From assembly GCA_947601495.1 (NCBI GenBank), contig CANQGE010000001.1, forward strand, positions 95,731-159,730: a stretch of 64,000 bases of DNA, in the 5' to 3' direction. The DNA is from an uncultured Clostridia bacterium. GTDB taxonomy: Bacteria > Bacillota > Clostridia > TANB77 > CAG-508. Of this stretch, positions 38,442 through 49,111 are shown piece after piece. The notes under the pieces were generated by a model. That model searched no databases, was not told where the DNA came from, and was given only the letters and a program-made list of their open reading frames with translations. The position numbers and the translations under genes were made by a program. Numbering within the stretch: the stretch's first letter is position 1; each line of letters begins with the position of its first letter.

Positions 38442-40310
38442 TTATCTATTATTTTCAACCGTTTCGATATCATAATTACAAGTTTTTCTTGTAAAATTTT
38501 TATTATAATATGGGTCACCTTTTTCCAAAAAGTCTTTCCATTTTTCTTTAAAATTTTCGCTTTCTTTATTAAATCTTTCTTCTTTTTCTTTAGAATATTC
38601 ATAACCTCTAGATTTAGATTCATAATGAATTAGTTCAACATAAGGAATATATAAATTTCTATAACCTTTTTCCATTAGTTTTAAGCAAAAGTCAACATCA
38701 TTAAAAGCTATTTTAAAATTATTTTCATCCATGTATCCTACTTTTTCATAAAGCTCTCGTCTGCAAAATAAACAAGCACCTGTTACAGCAGAAACATTTC
38801 TAGTTGCTGATTCTCTTCCAAAATATGCATGTTTTCCATAAGGTAAATTCACAAGTGCATTTCCAGCAATTCCAGAAAGTCCAACTATTATGCCAGCATG
38901 CTGAATTGTTTTATCTTCGTAATAAAGTCTTCCTCCAATTGCACCTATTTCTTCATTTTGTGCATATCCTATTAAAAATTCTAGCCAATCTTTTGAAAGT
39001 AATTTTGTGTCATTATTAAGCTGAAGAATATATTCTCCATTAGAATTTTTTACTCCAAAATTTATTAATTTTGAATAATTAAATTCTTTTTCATTTTCAG
39101 AATTCTTAAATTCTACTTCTTTTTCTTCATTACTATCTAAAAGAGTGTTTTTATTATAATTTAAAATTTTTACATTATTTTCTTTTATTATTTCTTTATA
39201 ATATTCAAAAGTTTCATTATTTTTGCTATTATTTTCAACAACAATTATTTCATAGTTTTTATATGTAGTAAGTTTTAAAATTGAATTAATACAATTTTTT
39301 AATAAATTTACATTATCTTTATTTGGTATAATAATTGAAACTTTTGGATTTCCAATTACCTCATATTTTATTTTATAAATTCCTGGAACATCCTGTCCAA
39401 ACTCAACTTCTGCATTTTTATTGTTTTCTTTTAAATATTGTTTTATAACATTTACCCCTGCATCAAATGCATAAGGTTTAGTATCTGCAACATAAGCTGT
39501 AGAGTTTTGTGCTACTCTCCAATGATATAAAATTTTTGAAATATGTTTTACTTCTTTTGCATTTTTTGTAGCTCTAAGCACAAAATCAAAATCTTGTGCT
39601 CCATTAAATTCATCTCTAAGTAATCCAACTTTTTCTATTAATTCTTTTTTTACTACTACAAAATGTGTTATGTAATTATTACATTTTAAAGTTTCTGGTG
39701 AATAATCTGGTTTAAAATATGGTTCAAAAAATGTTCCTTCGTTATTTACTTTATCTTCATCTGTATAAATAAAATCTATATTTTTATTTTCATTAATTTC
39801 ATTTACTATTTCATATAATGCATTTTTAGGAAGTAAGTCATCATGGTCAAGAAATCCTATAAAATCACCTGTTGCCATTTTTATTGCTTCATTTGTGTTT
39901 TCAGCAATTCCTTTATTTTCATTTAAAAATTTATATTTTATTCTAGGCTCATTTTCTAAAAGTTTTTTCAAATTACTATTTTCAGTTTCACTTCCATCTG
40001 CTAAACAAAGTTCCCAATTTGAATAAGTTTGCTCTTTTATAGAGTTTATTAATTCTTCAAAAAAAGTTTCGTTTGTATTATACATTGGAACAGCAATACT
40101 AATTTTAGGATTAATTTCGAATTTTTTATTTTTTTGAAATTCATAGTCTTTTTCTGTTAGCATATTATTTTTCATCCAAATTTCATATTGCTCCTGATTA
40201 GACATACGATTTTCAGTAATGTGAAAAATTCTTTTAAATATTTTTTTTAAAGTTTCTATTATTCCATATCTTCTCAAATAATATTTAACTTTTTCTAAAT
40301 TATTTTTCAT
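38442..40310 (-). CDS. Tandem-domain GT2 glycosyltransferase
   Basis: Two GT2 domains: KISIAVPMYNTNETFFEELINSIKEQTYSNWELCLADGS...DHDDLL and VSIIIPNKDNVNLLKNCINSIL...GACLFCRRELYEKVGYMDE. Confidence 0.88.
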   Translation of the reverse strand: MKNNLEKVKYYLRRYGIIETLKKIFKRIFHITENRMSNQEQYEIWMKNNMLTEKDYEFQKNKKFEINPKISIAVPMYNTNETFFEELINSIKEQTYSNWELCLADGSETENSNLKKLLENEPRIKYKFLNENKGIAENTNEAIKMATGDFIGFLDHDDLLPKNALYEIVNEINENKNIDFIYTDEDKVNNEGTFFEPYFKPDYSPETLKCNNYITHFVVVKKELIEKVGLLRDEFNGAQDFDFVLRATKNAKEVKHISKILYHWRVAQNSTAYVADTKPYAFDAGVNVIKQYLKENNKNAEVEFGQDVPGIYKIKYEVIGNPKVSIIIPNKDNVNLLKNCINSILKLTTYKNYEIIVVENNSKNNETFEYYKEIIKENNVKILNYNKNTLLDSNEEKEVEFKNSENEKEFNYSKLINFGVKNSNGEYILQLNNDTKLLSKDWLEFLIGYAQNEEIGAIGGRLYYEDKTIQHAGIIVGLSGIAGNALVNLPYGKHAYFGRESATRNVSAVTGACLFCRRELYEKVGYMDENNFKIAFNDVDFCLKLMEKGYRNLYIPYVELIHYESKSRGYEYSKEKEERFNKESENFKEKWKDFLEKGDPYYNKNFTRKTCNYDIETVENNR

Positions 40311-40311
40311 A

Positions 40312-42261
40312 TTATTTTACTTTCTTCTTTTTCTTAATTATTTCTTCCTCACCATAATAATTAACTTTTATATTTTTCATATGATATACTTCTGTGTCTA
40401 AGCTTAAATTTATATTATAATATGGGTCTCCAGAATCTAAAATTTCTGGCCATCTTTGCTCAAATCTACATATTTCACCTTGAAATCTTTTTATTTTTGC
40501 AGGTGTATTTTCTTGTCCTCTAGTTTTAGACTCATAGTGCCAAAATTCGACAAATGGATTGTAAACTACTAAATATCCTTTTTCCCTAATTTTCAAGCAA
40601 AAATCTACATCATTAAATGCAACAGCTAAGTTTTCATCCATAAATCCAACTTCATCATAAATTTTTCTTGGTGTCATAATGCAGGCAGCAGTTACCGCAC
40701 TTAAATTTTCTGTCATAGATTCTTTAGCAAAATATCCGTGTCCATTTTTTGGAATACTTTTAAATCTATTTCCAGCAATTCCGCCAATTCCAACAATTAT
40801 TCCGGCATGTTGAATTGTTTCATCTGGAAAATAAAGCTTCACGCCAACAGCTCCAACATCTTCTCTTTGACAAAATCCTAGCATTAATTCAAGCCAATTT
40901 GGAGTTATTAGCTCTGTATCATTATTTAATTGAATTGTGTATTCTCCGATAGAATTTCTAACTCCAAAATTTACAATAGCTGAATAATTAAATTCATGTT
41001 TTAAATCTTTTCTCTCATTTTTCTTAGAATATTCTAAAGAACATTCCTCTTCATTTTCAATTAATTTTCCTGTATTGTAATTTGCAATTTTTATATTATC
41101 TATTTTCAATAGTTCTTTATAGTATTCAAATATTTCTTCTGTTTCACTATTGTTTTCAGTAACTACTATTTCATAATTTTTATAAGTTGATTTCTCAAGT
41201 ATTGAATCTATACAGGTTTTTAAAATATCTTTTCCATCTTTATTAGGAATAACAATAGATACTTTCGGCTCACCTTTTACTTTATAATCTATTCTATATA
41301 TTCCTTCTATGCACCCTTCTAAAACAGTTCCTTCTAGTCCTATTCTTTTCAAATGATCTTCTATGGCTCTTTTTCCAGCTTCGAATGCATAATTTTTTGC
41401 ATGACTATTAAGTTTTGCTGTAGATTCACTATGCACTCTCCAATGATATAATATTTTTGGAATATGAGTTATATTTTCTGGCTTTGTTATTTCAGACATT
41501 CTTAAAAATATATCATAATCCTGTGCCCCATCATAGTTTTCTTTAAAGCCATTTAATTTTTCCATTAATTCTTTTTTGAAAATACTAAAATGGCAAATAT
41601 AGTTTTGACATCTTAAAGTATCTGGAGCGAAATCTGGCTTAAAATAAGCATCATATCTATTATCATTTTCATCTATTTTATCTTCATCAGAATATAAAAA
41701 TTCTGAATTTGGAAATTTATTTATTGCATACACAACTTCATATAACGCATATTCTGCAAGCAAATCATCATGATCTAAAAGTGCAATAAAGTCACCTGTT
41801 GCCATTTTTATTGCTTCATTTGTGTTTCCTGCAATTCCTTTGTTTTCTCCCAAAAATTTATATTTAATTCTTTCATCTTTTTCATAATATTTTTTAAAGT
41901 TTTCATTTTGTTTTGGACTTCCATCTGCTAAGCAAAGTTCCCAATTTGAATAAGATTGAGCAATTACAGAATCTATTAATCCTTTAAAAAACTTTTCTTT
42001 TGTGTTGTACATTGGTACAATTATGCTTATTTTAGGAGAAATATCAAATTTCTTTTTCATTTGATTTTTTATATCTGCATCTTTTGGTTCGTTATATTTT
42101 ATCCAACCCCCATAATCTCCATATTGAAGGTCTTTTTCTCCTTTTAAAAATCTTATAATTTTTCTAAGAACAGTTTTTATACATTTTTTAATTGTTTTTA
42201 TAAAACCATATTTTCCAATGTAAAACTTAATTTGATTAATTCTGTGTTTTATAATGTTCAT
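40312..42261 (-). CDS. Tandem-domain GT2 glycosyltransferase (paralogue of 38442..40310)
   Basis: KISIIVPMYNTKEKFFKGLIDSVIAQSYSNWELCLADGS, LLDHDDLL, VSIVIPNKDGKDILKTCIDSIL, QLNNDTELITPNWLELM. Confidence 0.88.
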   Translation of the reverse strand: MNIIKHRINQIKFYIGKYGFIKTIKKCIKTVLRKIIRFLKGEKDLQYGDYGGWIKYNEPKDADIKNQMKKKFDISPKISIIVPMYNTKEKFFKGLIDSVIAQSYSNWELCLADGSPKQNENFKKYYEKDERIKYKFLGENKGIAGNTNEAIKMATGDFIALLDHDDLLAEYALYEVVYAINKFPNSEFLYSDEDKIDENDNRYDAYFKPDFAPDTLRCQNYICHFSIFKKELMEKLNGFKENYDGAQDYDIFLRMSEITKPENITHIPKILYHWRVHSESTAKLNSHAKNYAFEAGKRAIEDHLKRIGLEGTVLEGCIEGIYRIDYKVKGEPKVSIVIPNKDGKDILKTCIDSILEKSTYKNYEIVVTENNSETEEIFEYYKELLKIDNIKIANYNTGKLIENEEECSLEYSKKNERKDLKHEFNYSAIVNFGVRNSIGEYTIQLNNDTELITPNWLELMLGFCQREDVGAVGVKLYFPDETIQHAGIIVGIGGIAGNRFKSIPKNGHGYFAKESMTENLSAVTAACIMTPRKIYDEVGFMDENLAVAFNDVDFCLKIREKGYLVVYNPFVEFWHYESKTRGQENTPAKIKRFQGEICRFEQRWPEILDSGDPYYNINLSLDTEVYHMKNIKVNYYGEEEIIKKKKKVK

Positions 42262-42287
42262 TATACTCTCCCATTTTAACTCTATGT

Positions 42288-43940
42288 TTATTTTTTCTTT
42301 CTTAATGTACTTGATATTTGTCTTATTGGTTTAGTTATTTTCCAAGATAAAGAATTTGCAATATTTCTAAGCTCATTAGCATAATTTTCTAATTGTACAT
42401 CTTTTCCTTTTATTGAATTTGTTAGCTCTTCTATTGAATTTTGATATTTTTCTATTACATCTTCTAATTCTTTAACATGATTATTTATGCTAGTTATTTG
42501 ATTTTCATAATTTTCAATAAAATTTTTTGCACCGCCAAATCCTTTTATTGAATTAATATGTAAGCTCCAAACTTCGTTATCAACAATACCCTCTTGAATT
42601 TTACTTTCTAATTTTTCAAAATAATCTAAATATTCTTCTAGTTCTAATTTTTTATAAACAATATTTATATCTTCAAATTCTTTTAATTCAGTAAAATATA
42701 AAATATCTCTATATAAAATAAATTCTATTGGTGTATTTTCTTCAAACCACTCTTGGTCATAAATATAAAGCTCTTCATCTTTTAGCAAGCAGTTTTGAAA
42801 AATTAAATCTATTACTCCATTTGAAGTATAATGTAATTTATTTTTTAGATTTTCTGGAATATTTATATTATATTTTTCAAAAATATCTTTTCCCGCTTTT
42901 TTTCCATTTATTAATAATTTATCTAATATGTTCTCTTTGAATTCTTTTATTTTCTCAATTGTTGCTTCTAATCCATTAGAATTATATTCCTCTAATAAAA
43001 CTTGATTAAATGATTTTGCATCTTCTAAATATTTGCTAATAATTTTTCCATCTTCGTAGCTATCTAATGTATTAATATTACATTCTTTCAAAACATCTAT
43101 ATTTCTAGACATTTCCAATATGTGTTGTTTTGATTCTTCATTATTAGGATATTTATAAACATAATTTCTATTAATTATTGTTTTTATTCTAAATTTTTTA
43201 TTTCTTGAAATGCCATAGCTTACATATTTTATTTCTTCAAAGCTTTCTTTTTCTGAAACTTCTATAAAAAATGAGTTTGCAAAAAAAGGAAACATTTCTT
43301 TACATTCTTCAACTAATTGCTTATATGCTTCTCTTTCTGAAAATAATATTAGTTCATCATCATTAGCAAAAGTTAAATCTCTTGCATCAATACTATCTTT
43401 GTTTGGAAGATTTTCATCTGTAAAAATAACATTTGTTAGTTTATAGTCTGGCAAAGGATAGTAAAATTTATATTTTAAATTCAAACTACTTAAAATACTT
43501 TTCATTTTATTTATGCTAATATATTTTTTATTTAATAAAGAATCAAAAGCATCTAAATTTTCTGCTGGTTTTTGACCTGACCAATACTTCATTCCAAATT
43601 TATTTTCCATTGCTATTAAAATTTTGCCATTTTCATTTAATAGCTTTTTTATAGTATTTAAAATGCTTTCTATCTCTTCTGCTGAATTAATACTGTCTAA
43701 ATTTCCAATTAATGTAACATAATCAAATGTATTTTGGTTTTCTAATTCATTAATATTACTTACTAAAATTACATTATCAGTTTTTAATTTAAGTTCATTA
43801 AAAATTTCTTCGTCTTTTCCTACTTGCAAAACTTTGCTTCCTTGCTTTATAGGATACCAAGAAATTATATTTTTTTTAAACTGAATTAACTCTTCTTTCA
43901 TATTAAATTTTATTCCTTTCCCATTTTGAATTAAGCTCAT
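42288..43940 (-). CDS. Methyltransferase-like protein with C-terminal coiled coil, polysaccharide-associated
   Basis: N-terminal SAM-MTase-like fold (VLQVGKDEEIFNELKLKTDNVILVSN...FDYVTLIGNLDS...LLNENGKILIAMENKFGMKYWSG); C-terminal coiled coil ending SLSWKITKPIRQISSTLRKKK. Confidence 0.65.
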   Translation of the reverse strand: MSLIQNGKGIKFNMKEELIQFKKNIISWYPIKQGSKVLQVGKDEEIFNELKLKTDNVILVSNINELENQNTFDYVTLIGNLDSINSAEEIESILNTIKKLLNENGKILIAMENKFGMKYWSGQKPAENLDAFDSLLNKKYISINKMKSILSSLNLKYKFYYPLPDYKLTNVIFTDENLPNKDSIDARDLTFANDDELILFSEREAYKQLVEECKEMFPFFANSFFIEVSEKESFEEIKYVSYGISRNKKFRIKTIINRNYVYKYPNNEESKQHILEMSRNIDVLKECNINTLDSYEDGKIISKYLEDAKSFNQVLLEEYNSNGLEATIEKIKEFKENILDKLLINGKKAGKDIFEKYNINIPENLKNKLHYTSNGVIDLIFQNCLLKDEELYIYDQEWFEENTPIEFILYRDILYFTELKEFEDINIVYKKLELEEYLDYFEKLESKIQEGIVDNEVWSLHINSIKGFGGAKNFIENYENQITSINNHVKELEDVIEKYQNSIEELTNSIKGKDVQLENYANELRNIANSLSWKITKPIRQISSTLRKKK

Positions 43941-43963
43941 AATTGCATTAGTAAATTCAAAAA

Positions 43964-45265
43964 CTATTCTTTATTTATTGTTATTTTTGAATCTAGTTTT
44001 ACAAGTCCTACTACATCTTTTGTAGTTGTAATTTCTATTAATAAAGCATCATATTTTCTATTTAATGCCTCTAATTCACCACGACTGTTATATTTTGTAC
44101 AACTAAATGATAATGTATATTTTCCAGCTGATATAGGTATTTTTTGAACAAATTCTACAATGGCTATATCTCCCTTTTTATATGAACCAGTTGCAATTTT
44201 TTCTATATTTGTATTAGTTCCAGCAACATCTTTTCCACTAAAATCTTTTATTGTTACTGTAAATATTGGTTCATTTACATCTGTGTTAAATTTAATTTTT
44301 GATTTAAATGTTATATAGTCTGAATTATCAAACATATTTACTGAATTGCCTTCACTATCAAACACTCCATAATCAATAACTTCGGCTTCTTTATTTCCAT
44401 ATTCAATCATATTAGGGTTTTGATTGAAGTTTTCTTTCCATAAAGTTTCATTATTTTTTTCATTTGAATCTGATGTTTTAGCAGTGTTATCACTTTCTTC
44501 ACCTAAATATTTTTTATTATTTTCATCTGGATCTAAGCCTACAATTATTTTTTTATATCTATTTACTCCATCTTTTACTGTTCCATCAAATGTTTTTCTT
44601 CCGCTTTCAAGAATAATTACTCTATTGCAGTTTACCATAACATCATTTATATTATGAGTTACAAAAATTATTGTTTTTCCATTATTTTTAAACTGTTCAA
44701 ATTTTTTAAAGCATTTAAGTTGAAATGCCATATCTCCAACAGACAACACTTCATCTACAATTAAAATATCTGGATCAACATTTATTGCACAAGCAAATGC
44801 TAAACGAGCAAACATACCTGATGAATAAGTTTTTACTGGTTGAGATAGATGTTCTCCAATATCTGCAAATTCTATTATTTCCTTTTCCTTTGCTTTAATT
44901 TCTTCATCTGATAGTCCCATAACTTGTCCGTGTTGATATATGTTTTCATATCCTGTTAAATCTGGATTAAATGCTGCTCCAAGTTCTAGAAGTGAACTTA
45001 TTTTTCCATTTACTTCTATGTTTCCAGATGTTGGTGAAACAACTCCTGTAATCATTTTTAAAAGAGTAGATTTTCCTGCTCCATTTTTCCCCAAAATTCC
45101 TAAAACTTCACCTTTTTTTATTTCTAAGTCTAAATTATCTAGTGCTTTAAAGGTTGTATGTTTTGTATAAAATGGCAAAATTGCTTCAAGTAATCTATCT
45201 TTTTTTCTTGAAAACATTTTATATTCTTTTACTAAATTAGAAATTTTAATTACTGTATCACTCAT
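43964..45265 (-). CDS. wzt: ABC transporter ATP-binding protein, Wzt type with C-terminal carbohydrate-binding-like domain
   Basis: GILGKNGAGKSTLLKMITGV, YSSGMFARLAFACAINVDPDILIVDEVLSVGD; C-terminal beta-rich extension. Confidence 0.92.
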   Translation of the reverse strand: MSDTVIKISNLVKEYKMFSRKKDRLLEAILPFYTKHTTFKALDNLDLEIKKGEVLGILGKNGAGKSTLLKMITGVVSPTSGNIEVNGKISSLLELGAAFNPDLTGYENIYQHGQVMGLSDEEIKAKEKEIIEFADIGEHLSQPVKTYSSGMFARLAFACAINVDPDILIVDEVLSVGDMAFQLKCFKKFEQFKNNGKTIIFVTHNINDVMVNCNRVIILESGRKTFDGTVKDGVNRYKKIIVGLDPDENNKKYLGEESDNTAKTSDSNEKNNETLWKENFNQNPNMIEYGNKEAEVIDYGVFDSEGNSVNMFDNSDYITFKSKIKFNTDVNEPIFTVTIKDFSGKDVAGTNTNIEKIATGSYKKGDIAIVEFVQKIPISAGKYTLSFSCTKYNSRGELEALNRKYDALLIEITTTKDVVGLVKLDSKITINKE

Positions 45266-45303
45266 TATTTATATTCCTTTTATTTATAAGTTTTTGCTAT
45301 AAT

Positions 45304-46284
45304 TTATGAATTACTTTTTTTCTTAAATTTAAATAAAATTCTTGCTAAAATAGGAATGTTTAAAATTAAGAAATTCTGCATTGTATAGCCAAATTCTTCA
45401 TATTTGTAAAGTTTAAAAAATAATATCCAATTTTTAAAATTAATATTTTTCTTTTTCTCTAGCATTTCATAATATGTTAAGGCTTTTTTATTTAATTTTT
45501 TAACATTTTCATCTATAAATTTATCTTCATTTTCAATAAAAGTTTTAAAATGTTGCTTTTTCACATCTATAAATAAAGCTCTTATTTCATCTAAAGTTTT
45601 TATTTCATCAGACCTTTTTTTAGAACCTATTTTATTATTTTTATGTTGTCTATATTTTATTAAAGGTTCTTCTATGTAGGTTATTTTTCCTGTTTGACTA
45701 AGTATTAATGGAATCCAATAATCATGAAGCACATATTTACTTGTTTTTGGAAGTGGTAAAAATTTATTTATTAAATCTTTTTTTGAAAGTATTGTGCAAC
45801 CTGTTACAAAATTGTTTAAATATAAACTTTTGAAATTATTGTATTTTTTGATTTTTTTATAAATTCCTTTTAATTTCCAATAAGATTCATAAATTACTTT
45901 TAAATTTTCATCAACAACTTCTAAGTCTGAATAAACTAAATCGCTTTCAGTTTCTTCTAAAGTTTTAATTGATTTTTCTATTTTATTTTCTTTCCAAATA
46001 TCATCTTGGTCTGAAAACATATAATATTTTGCTTCTACTTTTTTTAATAAGAATTCAAAATTTTTTATTATTCCTAAATTTTCATTTTGAAAAAATAAAA
46101 CAATTCTATTATCTTTTTTACTATATTCTTCTAAAATGCTTTTTGTTTTATCTGTTGAACCATCATCTGATATAAGTAATCTAAAATTAGAATAACTTTG
46201 AGATAAAATACTGTCTAGCTGTGATTTTAAATATTTTTCTCCATTATATGTAGCAAGCAAAATGTCTACATTTGTATTTTTCAT
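45304..46284 (-). CDS. GT2 family glycosyltransferase
   Basis: VDILLATYNGEKYLKSQLDSILSQSYSNFRLLISDDGSTD, FSDQDDIW. Confidence 0.88.
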   Translation of the reverse strand: MKNTNVDILLATYNGEKYLKSQLDSILSQSYSNFRLLISDDGSTDKTKSILEEYSKKDNRIVLFFQNENLGIIKNFEFLLKKVEAKYYMFSDQDDIWKENKIEKSIKTLEETESDLVYSDLEVVDENLKVIYESYWKLKGIYKKIKKYNNFKSLYLNNFVTGCTILSKKDLINKFLPLPKTSKYVLHDYWIPLILSQTGKITYIEEPLIKYRQHKNNKIGSKKRSDEIKTLDEIRALFIDVKKQHFKTFIENEDKFIDENVKKLNKKALTYYEMLEKKKNINFKNWILFFKLYKYEEFGYTMQNFLILNIPILARILFKFKKKSNS

Positions 46285-46306
46285 TTATATCCTCTCTTAA
46301 CTTTTT

Positions 46307-47119
46307 TTATAAAACATCTGCAAAATCTTTCTTTGTTTTCTTAAATACTCTATTTCCCCAAAAGAAAATTATAATTGTTAAAGCCCAAAAAATTATTGTG
46401 AATAGAAAATTGCTTTCTGTAATGATTGTAGAATGTTCCATAAATGCTTGTCTAAATCCCTCTACTAAATAAGTAAATGGCATGCATTTAAATAAATAAA
46501 CTAATTTTGAACCTGCTATAAAATCTAAGTTCCAAATTATTGGTGTAAACCACATACATAACTGAATTACTATTGTAAGTAATTGTGCAAAGTCTGGAAC
46601 TACAGTAGTTAAAGCTGATGTAAATCTAGTTAAAGCAATTATGAAGCAAATTGCACAAAATAGTATGTAGATAACATTAATAAAATTTGGTACATATCCA
46701 AATAATGATGCAACAACTATTGCAATTGTAATTAAAAATATACCAATAAAACTAGCAGATGTAAGTGATATTACTGGAATAATATCTACTGGAAAAACAA
46801 CTTTTTTAACCAAATAGCTATAATTTCTAATTGAGTTACTTGAAGTTAAAATCGCATCACTGCAAAACATCCACATAGACATTCCTGGTAAAAACCAAAC
46901 AACATAAGGATATTCTCCACTGCTTCCAGATTTTAAAATATATTGAAATACAATTACATATGTAATCATAAATACAAAAGGTTGTGCAAACCCCCAAATG
47001 GTTCCTAAACTAGTATTTGCAAACCTATTTCTAAAATCATTTTTTCCAAGTTTAATTGCTAATTTTCTGTTTTTAAAAAGTATTCTAAAAAATTCCATAT
47101 TTTTTCCTTTTTTACCCAA
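46307..47119 (-). CDS. wzm: ABC-2 type polysaccharide export permease (Wzm)
   Basis: LAIKLGKNDFRNRFANTSLGTIWGFAQPFVFMITYVIVFQYILK...PYVVWFLPGM; six TM; paired with wzt. Confidence 0.9.
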   Translation of the reverse strand: MGKKGKNMEFFRILFKNRKLAIKLGKNDFRNRFANTSLGTIWGFAQPFVFMITYVIVFQYILKSGSSGEYPYVVWFLPGMSMWMFCSDAILTSSNSIRNYSYLVKKVVFPVDIIPVISLTSASFIGIFLITIAIVVASLFGYVPNFINVIYILFCAICFIIALTRFTSALTTVVPDFAQLLTIVIQLCMWFTPIIWNLDFIAGSKLVYLFKCMPFTYLVEGFRQAFMEHSTIITESNFLFTIIFWALTIIIFFWGNRVFKKTKKDFADVL

Positions 47120-47200
47120 TAATTTTACTCGTGTATTATATCATTTAAACATATCATTTTCAACATTTTACGAATATTTAATTGTGAATTTTTTGTGCAT

Positions 47201-47250
47201 AAAAAAAGGTCAAAATGTTAACTTTTAAAAAACATTTTAACCACTTTTTA
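47201..47250 (-). terminator. Intrinsic terminator downstream of galE
   Basis: Minus strand GGTTAAAATGTT-ttttaaaagtt-AACATTTTGACC-TTTTTTT. Confidence 0.75.
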
Positions 47251-47277
47251 CATTACTAAAAATCTTGTTTATTCTAA

Positions 47278-48276
47278 TTAATTATTTTTTTCAAAATTCC
47301 ATGCATCCCTACAAATATCTTCTAAGCTTTTTTCTGTTTTCCAGTTTAATTCTCTTAATGCTTTAGAAGGATCTGCATAACATTCTGCTAAGTCTCCTGC
47401 TCTTCTTTCAACTATTTTATAGTTTACTTTTACATTATTTACTTTTTCAAAAGTTTTTACCATTTCTAAAACACTTATGCCTTTTCCAGAGCCTAAATTA
47501 TAATAGTTTAAACCTTGTTTCATATTTTCTAAAGCTTTTACATGTCCTTTTGCTAAATCAACAACATGAATATAATCTCTTATTCCTGTACCATCTGGTG
47601 TTGGATAATCATCTCCAAATATGCTTAGTACTTCTAGTTTTCCTGATGCAACTTTCATAATATATGGCATTAGGTTATTTGGAATTCCATTAGGCTCTTC
47701 TCCGATTAATCCAGATTCATGTGCTCCCACTGGATTGAAATATCTAAGAATAGTAATATTCCAAGTATTATCTGAAGCATATAAGTCTTCTAATATTTTT
47801 TCTATCATACTTTTTGTTGTTCCATAAGGATTAGAAGTTTCTCCTCTTCCCATGGTTTCTATACATATGCCTGTTTCTTTATTACCATATACAGTTGCTG
47901 ATGAGCTAAATATGAATTTTTTTACATTGTATTTTTTCATTATATTTAAAAGATTTAATGTACTCATTAAATTATTTGAATAATACATCAATGGCTTTTC
48001 TACTGATTCTCCAACAGCCTTATAACCAGCAAAATGTATTACACTATCTATTTCATTTTCTTCAAATACTTTTTCTACATCTTCTTTATTTAATAAATCA
48101 TACTTATAAAATTTAAATTTTTTTCCTGTAATTTTTTCTAATTTATCTAAAACCTCTATTTTACTGTTATATAAATTATCTAAAATAATTATTTCATTAT
48201 TTTCTTTTGCAAGTTCAACTACTGTGTGTGAACCAATAAATCCTAAACCACCTGTTACTAATATTTTCATTTTCAA
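47278..48276 (-). CDS. galE: UDP-glucose 4-epimerase
   Basis: KILVTGGLGFIGSHTVVELA, FSSSATVYG, NPYGTTKSMIEKIL, YFNPVGAHESGLIGE. Confidence 0.95.
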   Translation of the reverse strand: MKMKILVTGGLGFIGSHTVVELAKENNEIIILDNLYNSKIEVLDKLEKITGKKFKFYKYDLLNKEDVEKVFEENEIDSVIHFAGYKAVGESVEKPLMYYSNNLMSTLNLLNIMKKYNVKKFIFSSSATVYGNKETGICIETMGRGETSNPYGTTKSMIEKILEDLYASDNTWNITILRYFNPVGAHESGLIGEEPNGIPNNLMPYIMKVASGKLEVLSIFGDDYPTPDGTGIRDYIHVVDLAKGHVKALENMKQGLNYYNLGSGKGISVLEMVKTFEKVNNVKVNYKIVERRAGDLAECYADPSKALRELNWKTEKSLEDICRDAWNFEKNN

Positions 48277-48345
48277 TTTTATATATTAAATTAATATATT
48301 CTCCTTATTATTTTATTTAGATTTTTAAAGTAAATCTATAAACTT

Positions 48346-49095
48346 TTATTTTTCTATGTATTTATAAATTGCATAATTTGGAGTTTCGTTTATTTTCTCA
48401 AATCCATAATCTTCCATTTTTCCATTTAAAACTACTGCTTTCTTAAATACAACATAATTGCATTTTTTTTCTTTAGCAATTGCAGTAATACCTTTTACAT
48501 TTCCAGAATTTGATTCTGTCCAAGCCGGAATGTCAAAATAAATTCCATCTGGTTGCCTTTTATATAATAATTCTATGCTAGCATCTATTTGTCTAATATG
48601 TGCTACAAGTGTTTCTGGAACAATTGCTTTTTTGTATTCTGCCTCATCTGCTCCAATTAATTGTGCAACCAAAACACTTTCATCTGGCAATTTATATAAG
48701 TTTCCTGTTTTAGTAAAATTATCTTTATTATATATTAATCTTCCGCTAAATATTATGATTACAACAATTCCTACACTTGCTATTATTTTATTTTTTCCTT
48801 CTTGTTCTTTTATAAATCTCACAGAAAAATAAGCTATTTCAATTATTAATGGTATTAACCAATAAACTCTCCAATATGTATTTTCAAAAAAATTTCCAAT
48901 TAATTTATGAAATATAGGATTTATAGTTATAATCATCATTATTATTGGATATAAAACAAATAATAATTTTACTTTCTTGTCTTTTTCTTTTAATAAAAAA
49001 TATAAAATTCCTATTAAAAGCAAAGCAACATACATTCCTTCGCCTTTATACTCTATAAATGTATTCTTTACTATTTCTATATTTTCTTTTAACAT
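48346..49095 (-). CDS. Membrane protein, probable C-terminal partner of 49112..50158
   Basis: ORF with SD AAGGAGAAGAA; TM segments then a soluble C-terminus. Confidence 0.55.
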   Translation of the reverse strand: MLKENIEIVKNTFIEYKGEGMYVALLLIGILYFLLKEKDKKVKLLFVLYPIIMMIITINPIFHKLIGNFFENTYWRVYWLIPLIIEIAYFSVRFIKEQEGKNKIIASVGIVVIIIFSGRLIYNKDNFTKTGNLYKLPDESVLVAQLIGADEAEYKKAIVPETLVAHIRQIDASIELLYKRQPDGIYFDIPAWTESNSGNVKGITAIAKEKKCNYVVFKKAVVLNGKMEDYGFEKINETPNYAIYKYIEK

Positions 49096-49111
49096 TTCTT
49101 CTCCTTATATC

